NCBI GenBank assembly: GCA_029204225.1
Contig: CM055094.1
Location: 18,105,993-18,169,992, forward strand
Direction of reading: 5' to 3'
DNA length: 64,000 nt
Source: Diphasiastrum complanatum
Taxonomy: Eukaryota > Streptophyta > Lycopodiopsida > Lycopodiales > Lycopodiaceae
Shown: one piece after another, positions 52,780-63,166 of the stretch
Numbering within the stretch: the stretch's first letter is position 1
Layout of the letters: each line of letters opens with the position of its first letter
The notes under the pieces: generated by a model
Told to the model about the DNA's origin: nothing
The model's input: only the letters and a program-made list of their open reading frames with translations
Databases searched by the model: none
Translations under genes and position numbers: made by a program

Positions 52780-53330
52780 TACCCTCAAATGGAAGTCCAG
52801 ACAACATTCTTGAATTGGGTGATAGATGAAAACATTTAGGGTAAGAAGCACATGGTATGCAAACTCCATAAGGCTTTGTATGGACTCAAATAGTCACCAA
52901 GAGCTTAGTCTAAAAGTATCGCCATATTCTTGATTCAAAATGACTTTACTCCTAGCGTGATTGATTGCAATGTCTGCTATATAGCAGTTGGCAATTATGT
53001 TATCAAAATTACATTATATGTTGATGGTTCTTTACTTTCAATAATGACCTCAAGCTGATAAAAGATGCCTAGAGAATGTTGTCACATGAATTTGAGATGA
53101 CTTACCTTGGAGAGGCACATTTCTACCTAGAAATTCAAATCCATAGAGATAGGGCAAAGAAACTAATCTATATTAGTCAACAAAGGCACATATACAATAT
53201 TTTTCACAAGTACAATTTTTTGGATTGCAAGCCTATAAATTTTTCTACGAATCTAAAATTAAAGATGTCAAAAGAGCAATGTCCTCAGATCGACGTAGAA
53301 AAAGTGCGTTCCCTTATCATTAAGTGATAG
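52780..53330 (+). mobile_element. Copia reverse transcriptase relic
   Basis: Plus-strand remains: KLHKALYGLK near 52870 (then a stop), a weakened YVDG segment near 53020 where YVDD is expected, and FEMTYLGEAHFYLEIQI with the ISQQRHIYNIFHKY segment at 53090-53210. It ends near 53330 in the RT C-terminal part. Several stops and frame changes show it is old. It is unrelated in detail to copia B. Confidence 0.75.
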
Positions 53331-54216
53331 GTTATCTAATGTTTTGAGCACTTTCTTGCCTTGTCCTTTGATTGTAGCAAACTTAAAGCAATCAATGTGC
53401 AACTATCATGTTAATTCTGTTGCCAATAACTTTATATCGCATGGTATTTCTATCTGTATTTCTACCCAAAGCCCATTGGTTAAACTTTGGCAAGCTTATG
53501 ACTTCCAACCAAAGTACGAGTCTGCAAACTGTGGTTAACTTTTAACTTCATGTCAACAGCTTTGAAGATTTTCCGTGCTGATTGAGATTCTTGGTGAGCA
53601 GTCTCAAATTTTGCTTCAACAGGTACTTTCCATCAATAAAATGAACCTGTGAAACCATAAGAAAAGCACACTGTATGAAATCAGGTACATCTAGAACCTT
53701 CCCATCCAAAACAATTTATTAGGAGCTGAACAATTGAACCAACCTAAAATGAGAAAACCGGAATACTGATTTGTGTTCTGGAGCTCTCTTGTGGCAATAA
53801 TGAACTTACTTTTAGAAAGAGCATGATCCATGGAGTCGATCAAAATCATCCAATCAACAAACGAAGTGCTTGAATCAAGTTTTCACTTGCAAAATGAAAG
53901 GCCTTCCAAGCTACCAGGGATTTATCTAAAGTGATCTCGTCCTTCTCTTCAAGTTACTATATCCCTTACTTGAACTTATCAAGGGATTGAAAGGTACAGT
54001 GGAAAAGGGTTCATTGTTTCTTCCATTTGTCTGTATTCACTTTCATAGTTGCTGGTCTATTTCATCTTGTTAGCAATGAGCTTGTCATCTCATTCTAAAT
54101 ATTTGAGAAGTTTACTCTGGTCATTTCTATATGATTGCAGTGGGCCCTGCTTGTGTCTGCCCGAAGGATGACAGTTGACAATACAAGCTAACAAAAGCCA
54201 ATCTGTTGTCAATTGC

Positions 54217-54267
<51 letters not shown>

Positions 54268-54725
54268 GAGAGAGATGCACACACAAAAAGAATCACTTGT
54301 CTGTTGCAAAAACGACCATGTACATAATTCAACAGGTCACAGCAGCGAAAAAATCATGTGACAAGCTTCGAAATAATTAAATATCTCTTGGGTCAACAAT
54401 CAATTGATCCTTTTGAGAGCTGAAAAGTGCCGCACAGTCAAACTATATTCTTTGTGGACAAGTGCACCATGAATTTATTCGTTGTGTCAAAAAGAAACCT
54501 TATAAATTGGGGATCAGCAAGATTATGGATTTAATAAAGGCAGCTAGGAGAACTTGCAGCACAGCTGCAATAAGCTAATGAAATAGAAAGATGAATTGCC
54601 TACTACTTTACATTAACAACCTTCCAGAAGGAAAACCTTCCGTTGGGCAAGAAAAACAACTAAACAGAAGACTAGTTATCTATCATTGGCAGTATGTAGG
54701 CCCTCCACTTAAGGACAACATCATG
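53331..54725. other. Non-coding; probably includes golgin 3' flank
   Basis: No coding region is supported. The part adjacent to 54725 lies downstream of the golgin stop codon on the minus strand and may be its 3' untranslated region. Confidence 0.4.
54217..54275. repeat. Interrupted (GA)n microsatellite
   Basis: GA run of about 59 bp with single-base interruptions (AGAGCGAGAG, GAGGGAGA). Confidence 0.95.
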
Positions 54726-56214
54726 TTAAGATCTTGACGCAAATTTGCCATGGCCAAAGTTAGCTCGAGAAGGAAGAGACGATGAGGTCAAAGGAACAGT
54801 TGAAAATTCTGCTCCCATGATATCTCCTCGCTCGTTCTTTGAAACAACCCCATTTTCTGCTCCTTGCAAACTTGTGCTCGTGGTGGCGATGTAATTTTGG
54901 TAGCCATCTTGTGGTGAGGGTGGTGCTGTTGGAAACTGATCACTGGGCTTCTGGTTCACTGAGCTATGAAAATTTAGCTGTGGTATGTTTTTTCTGCCTG
55001 AAAAAATTTCATCATGATAATTTGAATTAGCCTGCACAGACATGGAATCATGGCCCAATCCGCTGGTTTCTGAAACAGGCTTCGTATCCAATTCAGCTCT
55101 TTCTCTCCTATCCCTTTCTTCAGATTCCTTGAGCAGAAAATCAATCCAAAGATCTGCAAAGGACTGCAAAAACGCTAACCGGCTCAATCTTCACATTGTT
55201 TTTGAGTTGTTTTTGAGGCAAACACTTAAGAAAGAAAAAACAGAACTGAAATAAAATCTAAAATACTATCAGTTGTTTAAGGCTTTTTACAAAGTAGATT
55301 CTTGCTAATTCTTCAGACACCAAACAATGCTACATAAACATACAGAATAGTCCCTTAAACATACCTGATTTTCTGCAGCAACAAAGGAAGTATTTGGAAC
55401 TCCGCTTCCCAAAAGTCCACCAACAAAGCGACCTGGAATGCCTAACACACTTCTGACAACTCCAGTTTTACCAGCATTGTCATGTGCAAGCCCCACTCTT
55501 TGCTTATCCTCCTCCGAAAATCCCAACATGCGTGCCATAAGGTCCAACACCTGGATAAATGCGGTTAGATACATGTCGTGCAATTTCAACATTGCAAGCA
55601 TTTCCATAACTAAGCCTATTATATCCATTGCATATGACTTAGTATCATTTAGATAGCTTGCTTACAAAATGCTTTCATGAATGCATATCATGGGGTCTAA
55701 AAGACTCCGAAGTTGACAAGCTCATGTGCTGAGATCTCTTACTGGGTATAGCCTAGGGAAGGTTTGTCCCTCCTGCTACCCACCCAAGAAGATTAAAAAA
55801 TGGCTTGCTTCTTTTGTAGATTTAATACATGAATGGTAGAATTGATACGGGCAAAATACGGTATGCTTTGAGAAAAAGGCATTGGAAAAAACTCTTTCGT
55901 TTATCACTAGCCCCTGTATCTATGATAGTGCAGGTAAGATGAGATGTGGCTTTTCAGGATCAAAATGAGTATTTCCACAAAATAATGGTCATTATGGAAA
56001 CTAAATTCAATGCACAAAAGCAGTAGATGTTCAAGGAAGTATATAAAGAAGTGACTACAATAAGGTCACTGGAAGAATTGAACAAAACTTTTACATCAAT
56101 CTATAGTTCAGAAAAATTCAACATCAGAATTTAAGTAGTGAATTGAGGCAGAGGTGAACCTCATGGCTGTGCTTTCGTTGAAAGTATGTCACAAGAAGTT
56201 TTATGACGATCCTT
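54726..56214 (-). CDS. GC3: Golgin candidate GC3/GC4-type protein, last three exons (partial)
   Basis: C-terminal end of a Golgi-associated coiled-coil tether with a GRIP-related ARF-binding (GRAB) region. Minus-strand exons are 56214-56160, 55550-55365 and 55163-54726; acceptors are TTGCAG, ATCCAG and TTGCAG, and all phases match. They encode RRIVIKLLVTYFQRKHSHE, then VLDLMARMLGFSEEDKQRVG with a VVRSVLGIPGRFVGGLLG stretch, then SFADLWIDFLLKESEERDRRE and a Ser/Pro-rich tail to the stop at 54726. These are hallmarks of the C-terminus of plant GC3/GC4 (GDAP1 type), where the GRAB region binds ARF1 at the Golgi; the long coiled coil should lie upstream. It is not seen: the next 7.8 kb holds transposons. 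The first donor, GTTCAC, is weak. Either the gene continues beyond 64 kb across a large intron or this is a 3' remnant. Confidence 0.8.
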
Positions 56215-56501
56215 CTGCAACCACACTCAACAGGCCACCAAGTGCTTGGATTAACAAGGGCTTCAATGATAAAACTGTTAAGAATTAGATTGAATCTGAT
56301 GTTTTTATGTAAGCTCAAAATGCAGTACTATACAGTTAAATTAGATTTGAAGTTTAACTAATTTACTGTATTTTCTATAGTAACCAAGACTTGACCCGCA
56401 ATCGATATATATTCGGGCACTCGTCCCGTAATTGGCTACTTGGACTAGCCAAGTAGCCACATGTAAGAACATTAGATGTACAATGTCATTTACAGCAATT
56501 G
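56215..56501. other. Golgin intron sequence
   Basis: No coding signal. It leads from the splice acceptor of the 56214 exon back to the LINE relic. Confidence 0.5.
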
Positions 56502-57146
56502 CTATACTTGGGGGCATGTCTCGAGGTTGGTGTTGAACACCAAGACCTTAGTCTTACCAATGTTCACCATCAAACCCCATGTCTGGCAAAAAGTATATAA
56601 AGCATCAAGGTGTTGTTGAAGCCCAGATGGTGATCTCGATAGAAATATCATGTAATACGCATATAGTAGAATAGGGATAATCATATCTGCTAACGGACAA
56701 CCATCTCCACGCTCTTCCCTAATAATCAGCTCAAGATCATCAATATGCAGAGCAAAGAGAGTAGGGGACAAAGGACATCCCTGCTTAACTCCCACTATAC
56801 TATGAATGAACATCCATCACCATCTCAAAAACGAGCCAGCACTCTCTCATACAATGTGATGATAGCAGCAATGATCTCCAGAGAAAAGCCAAGCGATGCT
56901 GGGCGCTGGAGTAAAAGGTGTCTCGGAACATAATCAAAGGCTTTGCGGAAATCCACAAAGCAACAATAAACCCTCTGCTTCTTGAACTTAGCCTCCTCAA
57001 TAATGCATCTCAAGATGAATATCTGGTCAGCCGTGGAGTAGCCAGCGCGAAAACCTGTCTATCCCATAGCATGTAACCCCTCTGTCTTTGCTCGTGAGCT
57101 GACAATAGACTGCAAAACGGATCCATATAGCTTGGCCATAGTATTG
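56502..57146 (-). mobile_element. LINE (non-LTR) reverse transcriptase relic
   Basis: Minus-strand remains of a LINE RT in shifting frames. From about 57146: LYGSVLQSIVSSRAKTEG, a TAG at 57059-57061 where the family has Gln before TGFRAGYSTADQIF, CFVDFRKAFDYVPR near 56940, GVKQGCPLSPTLF near 56790, and the catalytic loop at 56660, which reads LLYAYYM in place of LLYADDM. Loss of both catalytic Asp residues plus stops makes it inactive. Endonuclease and 3' tail are not present; it stops abruptly at 57146, where LTR-related sequence begins. Confidence 0.8.
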
Positions 57147-57186
57147 TTGGAATATCAATCCACACTCTAGAGAGAACTATCAAACA

Positions 57187-57250
57187 GGGCATTTTGCTCA
57201 GTGGTAGAGCATCCCATCCGGTATGAGGGAGGTCCATTGCGTTGATACCA
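57187..57250 (+). other. tRNA-like segment abutting an LTR
   Basis: GGGCATTTTGCTCAGTGGTA and the following bases carry an A-box-like GCTCAGTGGTAGAGC; the end reads GTTGATACCA, like a tRNA 3' end, although the T-arm is degenerate and the acceptor stem does not pair. It may be a tRNA-derived SINE head or a copied primer tRNA. Read on the minus strand it begins TGGTATCAACGC, resembling a primer-binding site next to the LTR at 57251. Confidence 0.35.
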
Positions 57251-57321
57251 TGTAGGAAAGCAAGAGTCAAGTCACCAAGATCTAGTTATCAATCAATCTC
57301 CACAGAAAACAAGAGAGAAGA

Positions 57322-57326
57322 GGCTG
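57322..57326 (+). other. Target site duplication, left copy (GGCTG)
   Basis: GGCTG directly before the gypsy 5' LTR, identical to the five bases after its 3' LTR (62698-62702). Confidence 0.9.
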
Positions 57327-57768
57327 AGTTATGGACTCGGCTCATTACATTCGCCGCGTCCATTTACATTTACTTTACTTTATGCATAAGCAGGCCTTGG
57401 GCCCTTTTTTATTCATTAGTGACACTTAGACTATATGGTTGGCCTTTGGCCTTATTATTCATTATTAGGCCATTTGGACATATTTTTGGAGAGTGGGGGC
57501 CTTCTTGGAGGGCGCACTATTTTCCCTCCCAGTTGGGCCCTAGCCACTGGAAGCTTCCTTTTAGGGCTTCCTCTTGGCCTGTAAGTAGGGAAACTATGTC
57601 ATTTGTTATTCAGTTGATGATATTGATCTCTTTTTAGCCTCCTTAATCTCTCTCTTTCTTGCTTTCTAGGGTTAAGTCTTGCTTATGTGCTGCTTTCATA
57701 GCTTAAGTCTTGCTTATGTGCTGCTTTCATAGCTTAGCTCTAGATCAGCTGTGGCTCTATTCATAACT
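57327..57768 (+). mobile_element. Gypsy 5' LTR with non-canonical ends
   Basis: 442 bp, starting AGTTATGGAC and ending TTCATAACT, so the termini are AGTTAT...ATAACT instead of TG...CA. It matches the 3' LTR at 62254-62697 almost throughout with roughly ten scattered differences. A primer-binding site follows with no gap. Confidence 0.9.
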
Positions 57769-57780
57769 TGGTATCAGAGC
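57769..57780 (+). other. Primer-binding site (tRNA-iMet) of the gypsy element
   Basis: TGGTATCAGAGC follows the 5' LTR directly. Confidence 0.95.
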
Positions 57781-58405
57781 ACTTTCCTGATTGCTGAATT
57801 TCAAATCTGATTTTTTGTTTGGGTGCCCATTTTCCTTGCTGATTTTTCTCTCTTTGCTGAGGGCTTTCGTCTCTTTGCTTCAGCAACATTCAGCACAGTT
57901 TGGAGGAGGACCAGCTCCCATCAGAGCATTTTCCTTGGCGGAGCTTTAGCAGATAGTTAGCGGAAGTACTTCCGCTAAATTTGGCGGCCAGAAAAAAAAA
58001 AAATGGGCAAATTATTTCCGGCGCCCAAGTTCCAACCCTCCATCACCCATTTCCAGCTTGTTTGCAGGCTCTCTAGCGCCCAATTCCCTCATCTCTTTCG
58101 TCCGTTCCTCCTTCCATATTCAGCCCTCTGTTCACTTTTGTTTGCAGGCTGTCCAGCCGCTTCATACCTGTCACTTTCGTCCGTTTTTGTCTCTGTTTGC
58201 AGCCATTTTTCACACCTTGTTTGCAGGCTGTCCATCGCCCATCAACCAGATTTCACAAAATTTCGACTCCGTTTGATATTCCAATTTGTCACTTGCCTCC
58301 TGGCTGTCCAGCGCAGTTTTACAGCCTTCATTTTCACTTTTTTCATTTGCTGATTGTTGTCCTTTCTTAGTTGTCATAATAGTGGTTTTAATAGACTAAT
58401 TTGGG

Positions 58406-59461
58406 GTGACGACAAGAGTCCGCTCTCTCAAGTTTTCGTCTATTCCTTCCACTATCATTATGGCACATTCACCTACCCCGAGTGAGACTACTCAGGAAAC
58501 CTTATCCGATCAGTTTCGTCGCATGGATGAGACCCTTTCTGGCCTCGTTCTTCGCTTTGATACCGTTATGACCGGCTTTGCCACTATGCAGTCACAGATT
58601 GATTCTTTACAACCTCATGGTCTTGGAAAGCTCCTGTTTTTCCTTCATTTGGGACTCCCCCTCCATTTGGATTTCCATCTTCCTCTGCTAGTCAGCCTGG
58701 TGGTAAACCGTTCATTCCACCTAACCCACCTCTTGGTTTTTTCACGTCCCCCACTTCTTGAGCCACACTTTGCTCGAGACTTTCGTGATAGGGTACAGCT
58801 TGCTACCTATTCCAGTTCCTCTGACGGGAACTTATTAGAGAATTGGTTTGCTAAGCTTGACACATATTTTCAGATCTACCCTAAGACTGATCCTCAGAAG
58901 ATCCAGTTGGCTGCTTTACATTTAGATGGACGCGCCGCCATGTGGTGGCGAGTTTATAGAGCTGATCCTGATCGGAAAGGGCTCCATTTATGGCATACTT
59001 TTCGTCGTGACCTCTTTCATGCTATGATTGATCCTCAGTGGCTCGACCGCCAACGTGATACATTCCGTAGTCTCACTCAGACCAGTGATCTTGCTTCTTA
59101 TACAGATCAGTTTATGGAGCTTTCTTATCTTTTCACATATCTACAGCCCACTGAGCTTATTTCTCGTTACATTGCTGGGCTTTGTGGTGCTTTACGTTAT
59201 GATGTTTCTTCCTTCTGTCCTCCCACACTTGTTGAGGCGATGTCTCTTGCCAGTACTTTACAGCATAAATACTCAGACACCCTTCCTTCCCGCTTCTCCC
59301 GACCCCGTCCTTCTGCTTCATCTTTTCCCGCTACGTCCACCCCTACACCAACGCCTTCTGTTCCAGCTCTCTCCATTGTCCCTTGGTCTCCTCGTCCTCC
59401 GACTCCTCGACCTGCTTTTGTCCGACGTTACACGTCTGCAGAGTTTGCTGACCTTCAATAA
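58406..59461 (+). mobile_element. Gypsy gag
   Basis: A 351-codon frame. The capsid-type gag domain covers about residues 125-290, including LLENWFAKLDTYFQ, the DGRAAMWWRVY segment, and FRRDLFHAMIDPQ with SYTDQFMELSYL. A Pro/Ser-rich part follows. A TAA at 59459-59461, read after DLQ, separates it from the zinc knuckle, which continues in the same frame. The TAA is most simply a former CAA codon. It would yield a gag without nucleocapsid unless read through. Confidence 0.9.
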
Positions 59462-60754
59462 AAGCGTCTTTGCTTTCGTTGTAAGAGTCCTGACCATTTT
59501 GCCCGTGATTGCCATCAGCCTCTCCCTACTACTACTGTTGTTTTTTACCATGAGGGCACTACTCCATATGATTCCAATATCTACATTCATATTTCTGATG
59601 AGCCTGACCTATCCTCTGAGCCTTCCACTGATTTACTTCCTGCTACTTGCCATGCTCAGCTTGCCTATGCTACTTGGACAGGGCGTCCTGGTCCTCGCTC
59701 CATTCGGTTACGTGTACGTATTACAGGTCGTGAGTATATTGCTTTAGTTGATACTGGCAGCACTCATTCTTTTATTAGCAGTTATATCACTAGTCGGATC
59801 CGTGCTTCACCTGTTCCTGCTTCACAGCCTCTCACAGTTGAGGTTGCCAGTTCCCATTCTTTTCCTAGTTCTCAGATGTTTCAACGTTTACCATACCGCA
59901 TTGGAGATTTTTCTGGACAGGCAGATCTTTACATTATTCTTATGGAGCGTTATGATCTTATCCTTGGTGCTGATTGGTTTGCATCTCTTGGAGCCGTTAC
60001 ACTGGACATGACACAGCAGAAATTGACATTTGTACATGATGATGCAGTTACACACTCACTTGTTGGCAGTGATTCTCAGGGAGACTTCCAGTTGATTACT
60101 GGGAAGCCGTTTATTCGCAGCCTGCCGAAGGCTCATTGTGCAGCCTTATTATGTGTTCAGCGGGTTCCTCCAGTTCCTACTCCAGCAGCTGTTCCTCAGG
60201 TGATCTCTGACTTATTACATCAGTATGCTTTTGTCTATTCAGAACCTACGACGCTACCACCATTACGTGACGTGAACCATCATATTGACTTGCGTCCTGG
60301 TTCTGCTCCTCCTTCCCGTCCCCCTTATCGTATGTCTCGATCTGAGCGTGATGACCTTGAGCTCCATATTACTGCCTTGTTAGATCAGGGTCTCATTGTT
60401 CCTAGTCACAGCCCTTTTGGTGCCCCTGTTCTCCTTGTTAGTAAGAAAGATGGTACCAAACGCCTTTGTATTGATTACCGTGCTTTAAATAAGTTGACTA
60501 TTCGTAATCAGTACCCTATTCCACACATGGATGACCTCTTTGACCAGCTCGGTACCTCTAAAATCTTTTCCAAGATAGACCTTTGTTCTAGATATTACCA
60601 AATCAGGATGCACCCTTCTGACAAACATAAGACTGCTTTTCGTACTCATCTTGGTTTATATGATTTTCGTGTGCTTCCTTGTGGTGTTACTAATGGCCCT
60701 CCTACGTTCCAAAATGTGATGAATAACGTCATGCGTCCGCTTCTTGGTCATTGA
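59462..60754 (+). mobile_element. Gypsy zinc knuckle, protease and N-terminal RT
   Basis: Same frame as gag, after the TAA. A zinc knuckle [14 protein letters not shown] lies at about 59471-59512, the aspartic protease core [10 protein letters not shown] at about 59745, and a second protease loop ILGADWF near 59962. RT follows with [20 protein letters not shown] near 60430-60490, [16 protein letters not shown] and [16 protein letters not shown]. It ends in a TGA at 60752-60754. The catalytic loop continues in another frame, so RT is broken by a one-base frameshift immediately before its active site. Confidence 0.9.
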
Positions 60755-61560
60755 GTCTTTATTTTGATGATATTCTTATTTTTAGTCAGTCTCTTGCTAA
60801 GCATGTTTCCCATCTTTCCTCTCTATTTCAGTTACTTGTACATCACCAGTTATTTCCTAAGTTGGCTTTTGATGTTTCTAAGATCGAGTTTCTTGGTTTT
60901 CTTGTTTGTAATGGACACATTCGTCTGGACCCTCATAAGGTTAAGGCCATCCAGGATTGGCCTATACCAACTGATATTCATCATGTTTGTATGTTCCTTG
61001 GGTTAGCCACTCACCTCCGTCGTCCAGTTCCTCATTTTGCCACTATTGCAGGTCCTCTTCATGCACTTTTGAAGAAGTCTAGTACTTTTCTTTGGACTTC
61101 TGATTGTCAGTCAGCGTTTGATACTCTTCGTCGTGCTGTTGTTGATGCTGCCGTTATGTGTTTACCACAGTTTGATCAGAAGTTTCTTGTTGAGACTGAT
61201 GCTAGTAATGTTGGTTTGGGTGCTTTACTTCGCCAGTCACAATGTATTATTGCTTATGAGTCGCGTCGTCTTCGCTCTTATGAGCAACGTTATTCTGTGC
61301 ATGAGAAAGAGCTTCTTGCTATTATCTATGCTCTTAAGAAGTGGCGTCATTATCTGTATCGAGTTTCATTTGACAATATTACTGATCACCAGTCTTTACG
61401 TTATCTGTTTTCTCAACGTGACCTTAGTGATCGTCAATTTCGTTGGTTGCAGTTTTTACAGTCTTTTAATTTTTCCATATTGTATCGTCGTGGTCGTGAT
61501 AACACTACTGCTGATGCATTATCTCATCTTCCAGCTTTGTTGAATACACTCGTTTCTACT
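60751..61560 (+). mobile_element. Gypsy RT C-terminus and RNase H
   Basis: A new frame begins with the catalytic YFDDILIF (about 60757-60780) and continues through the RT thumb and connection (KIEFLGFLVCNGHI, LGLATHLRRPVPHF). The RNase H domain follows with LVETDASNVGLGALL near 61187, YSVHEKELLAIIYALKKWRHYL near 61290 and ADALSHLP at about 61510. The catalytic residues (YFDD, first RNase H Asp, Glu in KELL) are retained. Integrase should follow but coherent sequence ends within some tens of bases. Confidence 0.9.
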
Positions 61561-62206
61561 ATTCGTCCATGGTTTGGATACACCTGTCACACTTGCATCT
61601 TTTCTATCAGGTGCTCGAGAGCTTATTACTTGAGCCAGTTCTCATTTACAGCATGTTCAGCAGCGTTATCAGACCTCAGTTGATCGTCACCGCCGCCATG
61701 TTGAGTTTCAGCTTGGAGATATGGTTTATCTACGCCTACGGTTTGCACGTCATCATTTTGTCCAGGGCCATACTTCTACTAAGAAGCTTGCACCACGTTA
61801 TTATGTGCCTTGTCACATTTTGGAGGTTCTTAGTCAAGTTACATATCGCTTACAGCTTCCTGCTTCCACACGCGCCTATGATGTATTCCATGTCAGTTTA
61901 TTACGTGCTGCTATTGAGGATGACGCTCCTTGTGATGCTGAGTTTCCTACTGCTCCAGAGTTATTTCCATTTTTACCTGCTGCTATATTACAGGTTCGTC
62001 TATACCATAGTCGACGCCGCCCGCAGATTCAGTTTTTGGTCCAGTGGGATGGTCGTCCTATTGAGGAGGCCACCTGGGAGCCTATTGATGTCTTTTATCA
62101 TACACCATCACTTGCGGATCAGGCTCGTGCTCTTGCTGCGCTTGTTGATTCCTCTACATCAGATGTTGTTCTAGTTGTTGATGCACCAGGGCTTGCTGCT
62201 ACTTGA
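61561..62206 (+). mobile_element. Gypsy integrase remnant and chromodomain
   Basis: After RNase H only the extreme end of integrase is left: a short segment LASFLSGAREL near 61590, QRYQTSVDRHRR, then GDMVYLRLRFARHHF, APRYYVPCHILEVL and DVFHVSLLRAAI. A chromodomain follows (VRLYHSRRRPQIQFLVQWDGRPIEEATWEP, about 61995-62090). The HHCC zinc domain and the DDE catalytic core, normally about 250-300 residues, are missing, so an internal deletion near 61.55-61.6 kb removed them. The chromodomain, which targets methylated histone H3 in this clade, places the element in the chromoviruses. Confidence 0.85.
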
Positions 62207-62253
62207 TCCACTTTCTTTTCGGCAGTTGGGTCTTTTTCTTTTGTGCCAAGGAG

Positions 62254-62697
62254 AGTTATGGACTCGGCTCATTACATTCGCCGCGTCCATTTACATTTAC
62301 TTTACTTTATGCATAAGCAAGCCTTGGGCCCTTTTTTATTCATTAGTGACACTTAGACTATACGGTTGGCCTTTGGCCTTATTATTCATTATTACGCCAT
62401 TTGGACATATTACTGGAGAGTGGGGGCCTTCTTGGAGGGCGCACTATTTTCCCTTCCAGTTGGGCCCTAGCCACTGGAAGCTTCCTTTTAGGGCTTCCTC
62501 TTGGCCTATAAGTAGGGAAACTATGTCATTTGTTATTCAGCTGATGATATTGATCTCTCTCTTTAGCCTCCTTAATCTCTCTCTTTCCTGCTTTCTAGGG
62601 TTAAGTCTTGCTTATGTGCTGCTTTCATAGCTTAAGTTTTGCTTATGTGATGCTTTCATAGCTTAGCTCTAGATCAGCTGTGGCTCTATTCGTAACT
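62254..62697 (+). mobile_element. Gypsy 3' LTR with non-canonical ends
   Basis: 444 bp, starting AGTTATGGAC and ending TTCGTAACT. It is preceded by a weak purine stretch (AAGGAG, 62248-62253) and contains a TATAAG box near 62507, where the 5' LTR reads TGTAAG. Confidence 0.9.
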
Positions 62698-62702
62698 GGC
62701 TG
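62698..62702 (+). other. Target site duplication, right copy (GGCTG)
   Basis: GGCTG directly after the 3' LTR, identical to 57322-57326, so the element inserted as a unit. Confidence 0.9.
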
Positions 62703-62713
62703 GGCGCCCAACT

Positions 62714-62715
<2 letters not shown>

Positions 62716-62789
<74 letters not shown>
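62716..62789. repeat. (GA)n microsatellite
   Basis: Pure GA run of about 74 bp within the split copia LTR. Confidence 0.98.
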
Positions 62790-62792
<3 letters not shown>

Positions 62793-63129
62793 CAGCAACA
62801 AGAGCAATGGAGAGCAATGCTTAGCCAAACTGTTCAAAATGGAATACACAATGAGCATCTAAGTATACCTGGATGTGGTCAAATGGCGCCAAACCCTAAG
62901 GTTAACCACTTACTAAATGTAGGGCACCCCCAAAAGTCAAGATAGGGCCCCTAAACAAATATAGCCCCCTAAGGACCCACGAGTCAGTACATGACCAAAA
63001 TTGGGTCCAACTGAACTTAAGACAAACTTGAAATGGCCTAAATAACTAAATACCCATGGTTACACAAATCTCAACCTTTTGGGTCAAAGTAACCTATGGA
63101 TTAACTAACATAGTCATTTATTTCTAACA

Positions 63130-63137
63130 CCCTCCTT
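63130..63137 (-). other. Polypurine tract of the minus-strand copia element
   Basis: AAGGAGGG on the minus strand directly precedes the LTR start TGTTAGAA at 63129. Confidence 0.7.
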
Positions 63138-63166
63138 AAATGACAATGCAAAAACTGAAATCTTCA

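Larger units (their letters stand above)
57251..63129 (-). mobile_element. Copia LTR split by a nested gypsy element
   Basis: On the minus strand an LTR starts TGTTAGAAAT at 63129, after the purine tract AAGGAGGG, and ends TTTCCTACA at 57251. Its parts are 63129-62703 and 57326-57251, together about 503 bp; everything between belongs to the gypsy insertion. A GA microsatellite lies inside at 62716-62789. The RNase H end of the associated copia element is at 63167, just 5' of the LTR, so this is its 3' LTR, although the TGGTATCA-like word after 57251 also resembles a primer site. Confidence 0.65.

Noticed and set aside
57187-57250. Functional tRNA gene
   Set aside because: The acceptor stem does not pair, the T-arm is degenerate, and it abuts an LTR; kept only as tRNA-like.
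59028-59747. 239-codon plus-strand frame overlapping gag
   Set aside because: A Leu/Ser-rich shadow in another frame; the gag, knuckle and protease motifs lie in the frame starting at 58406.
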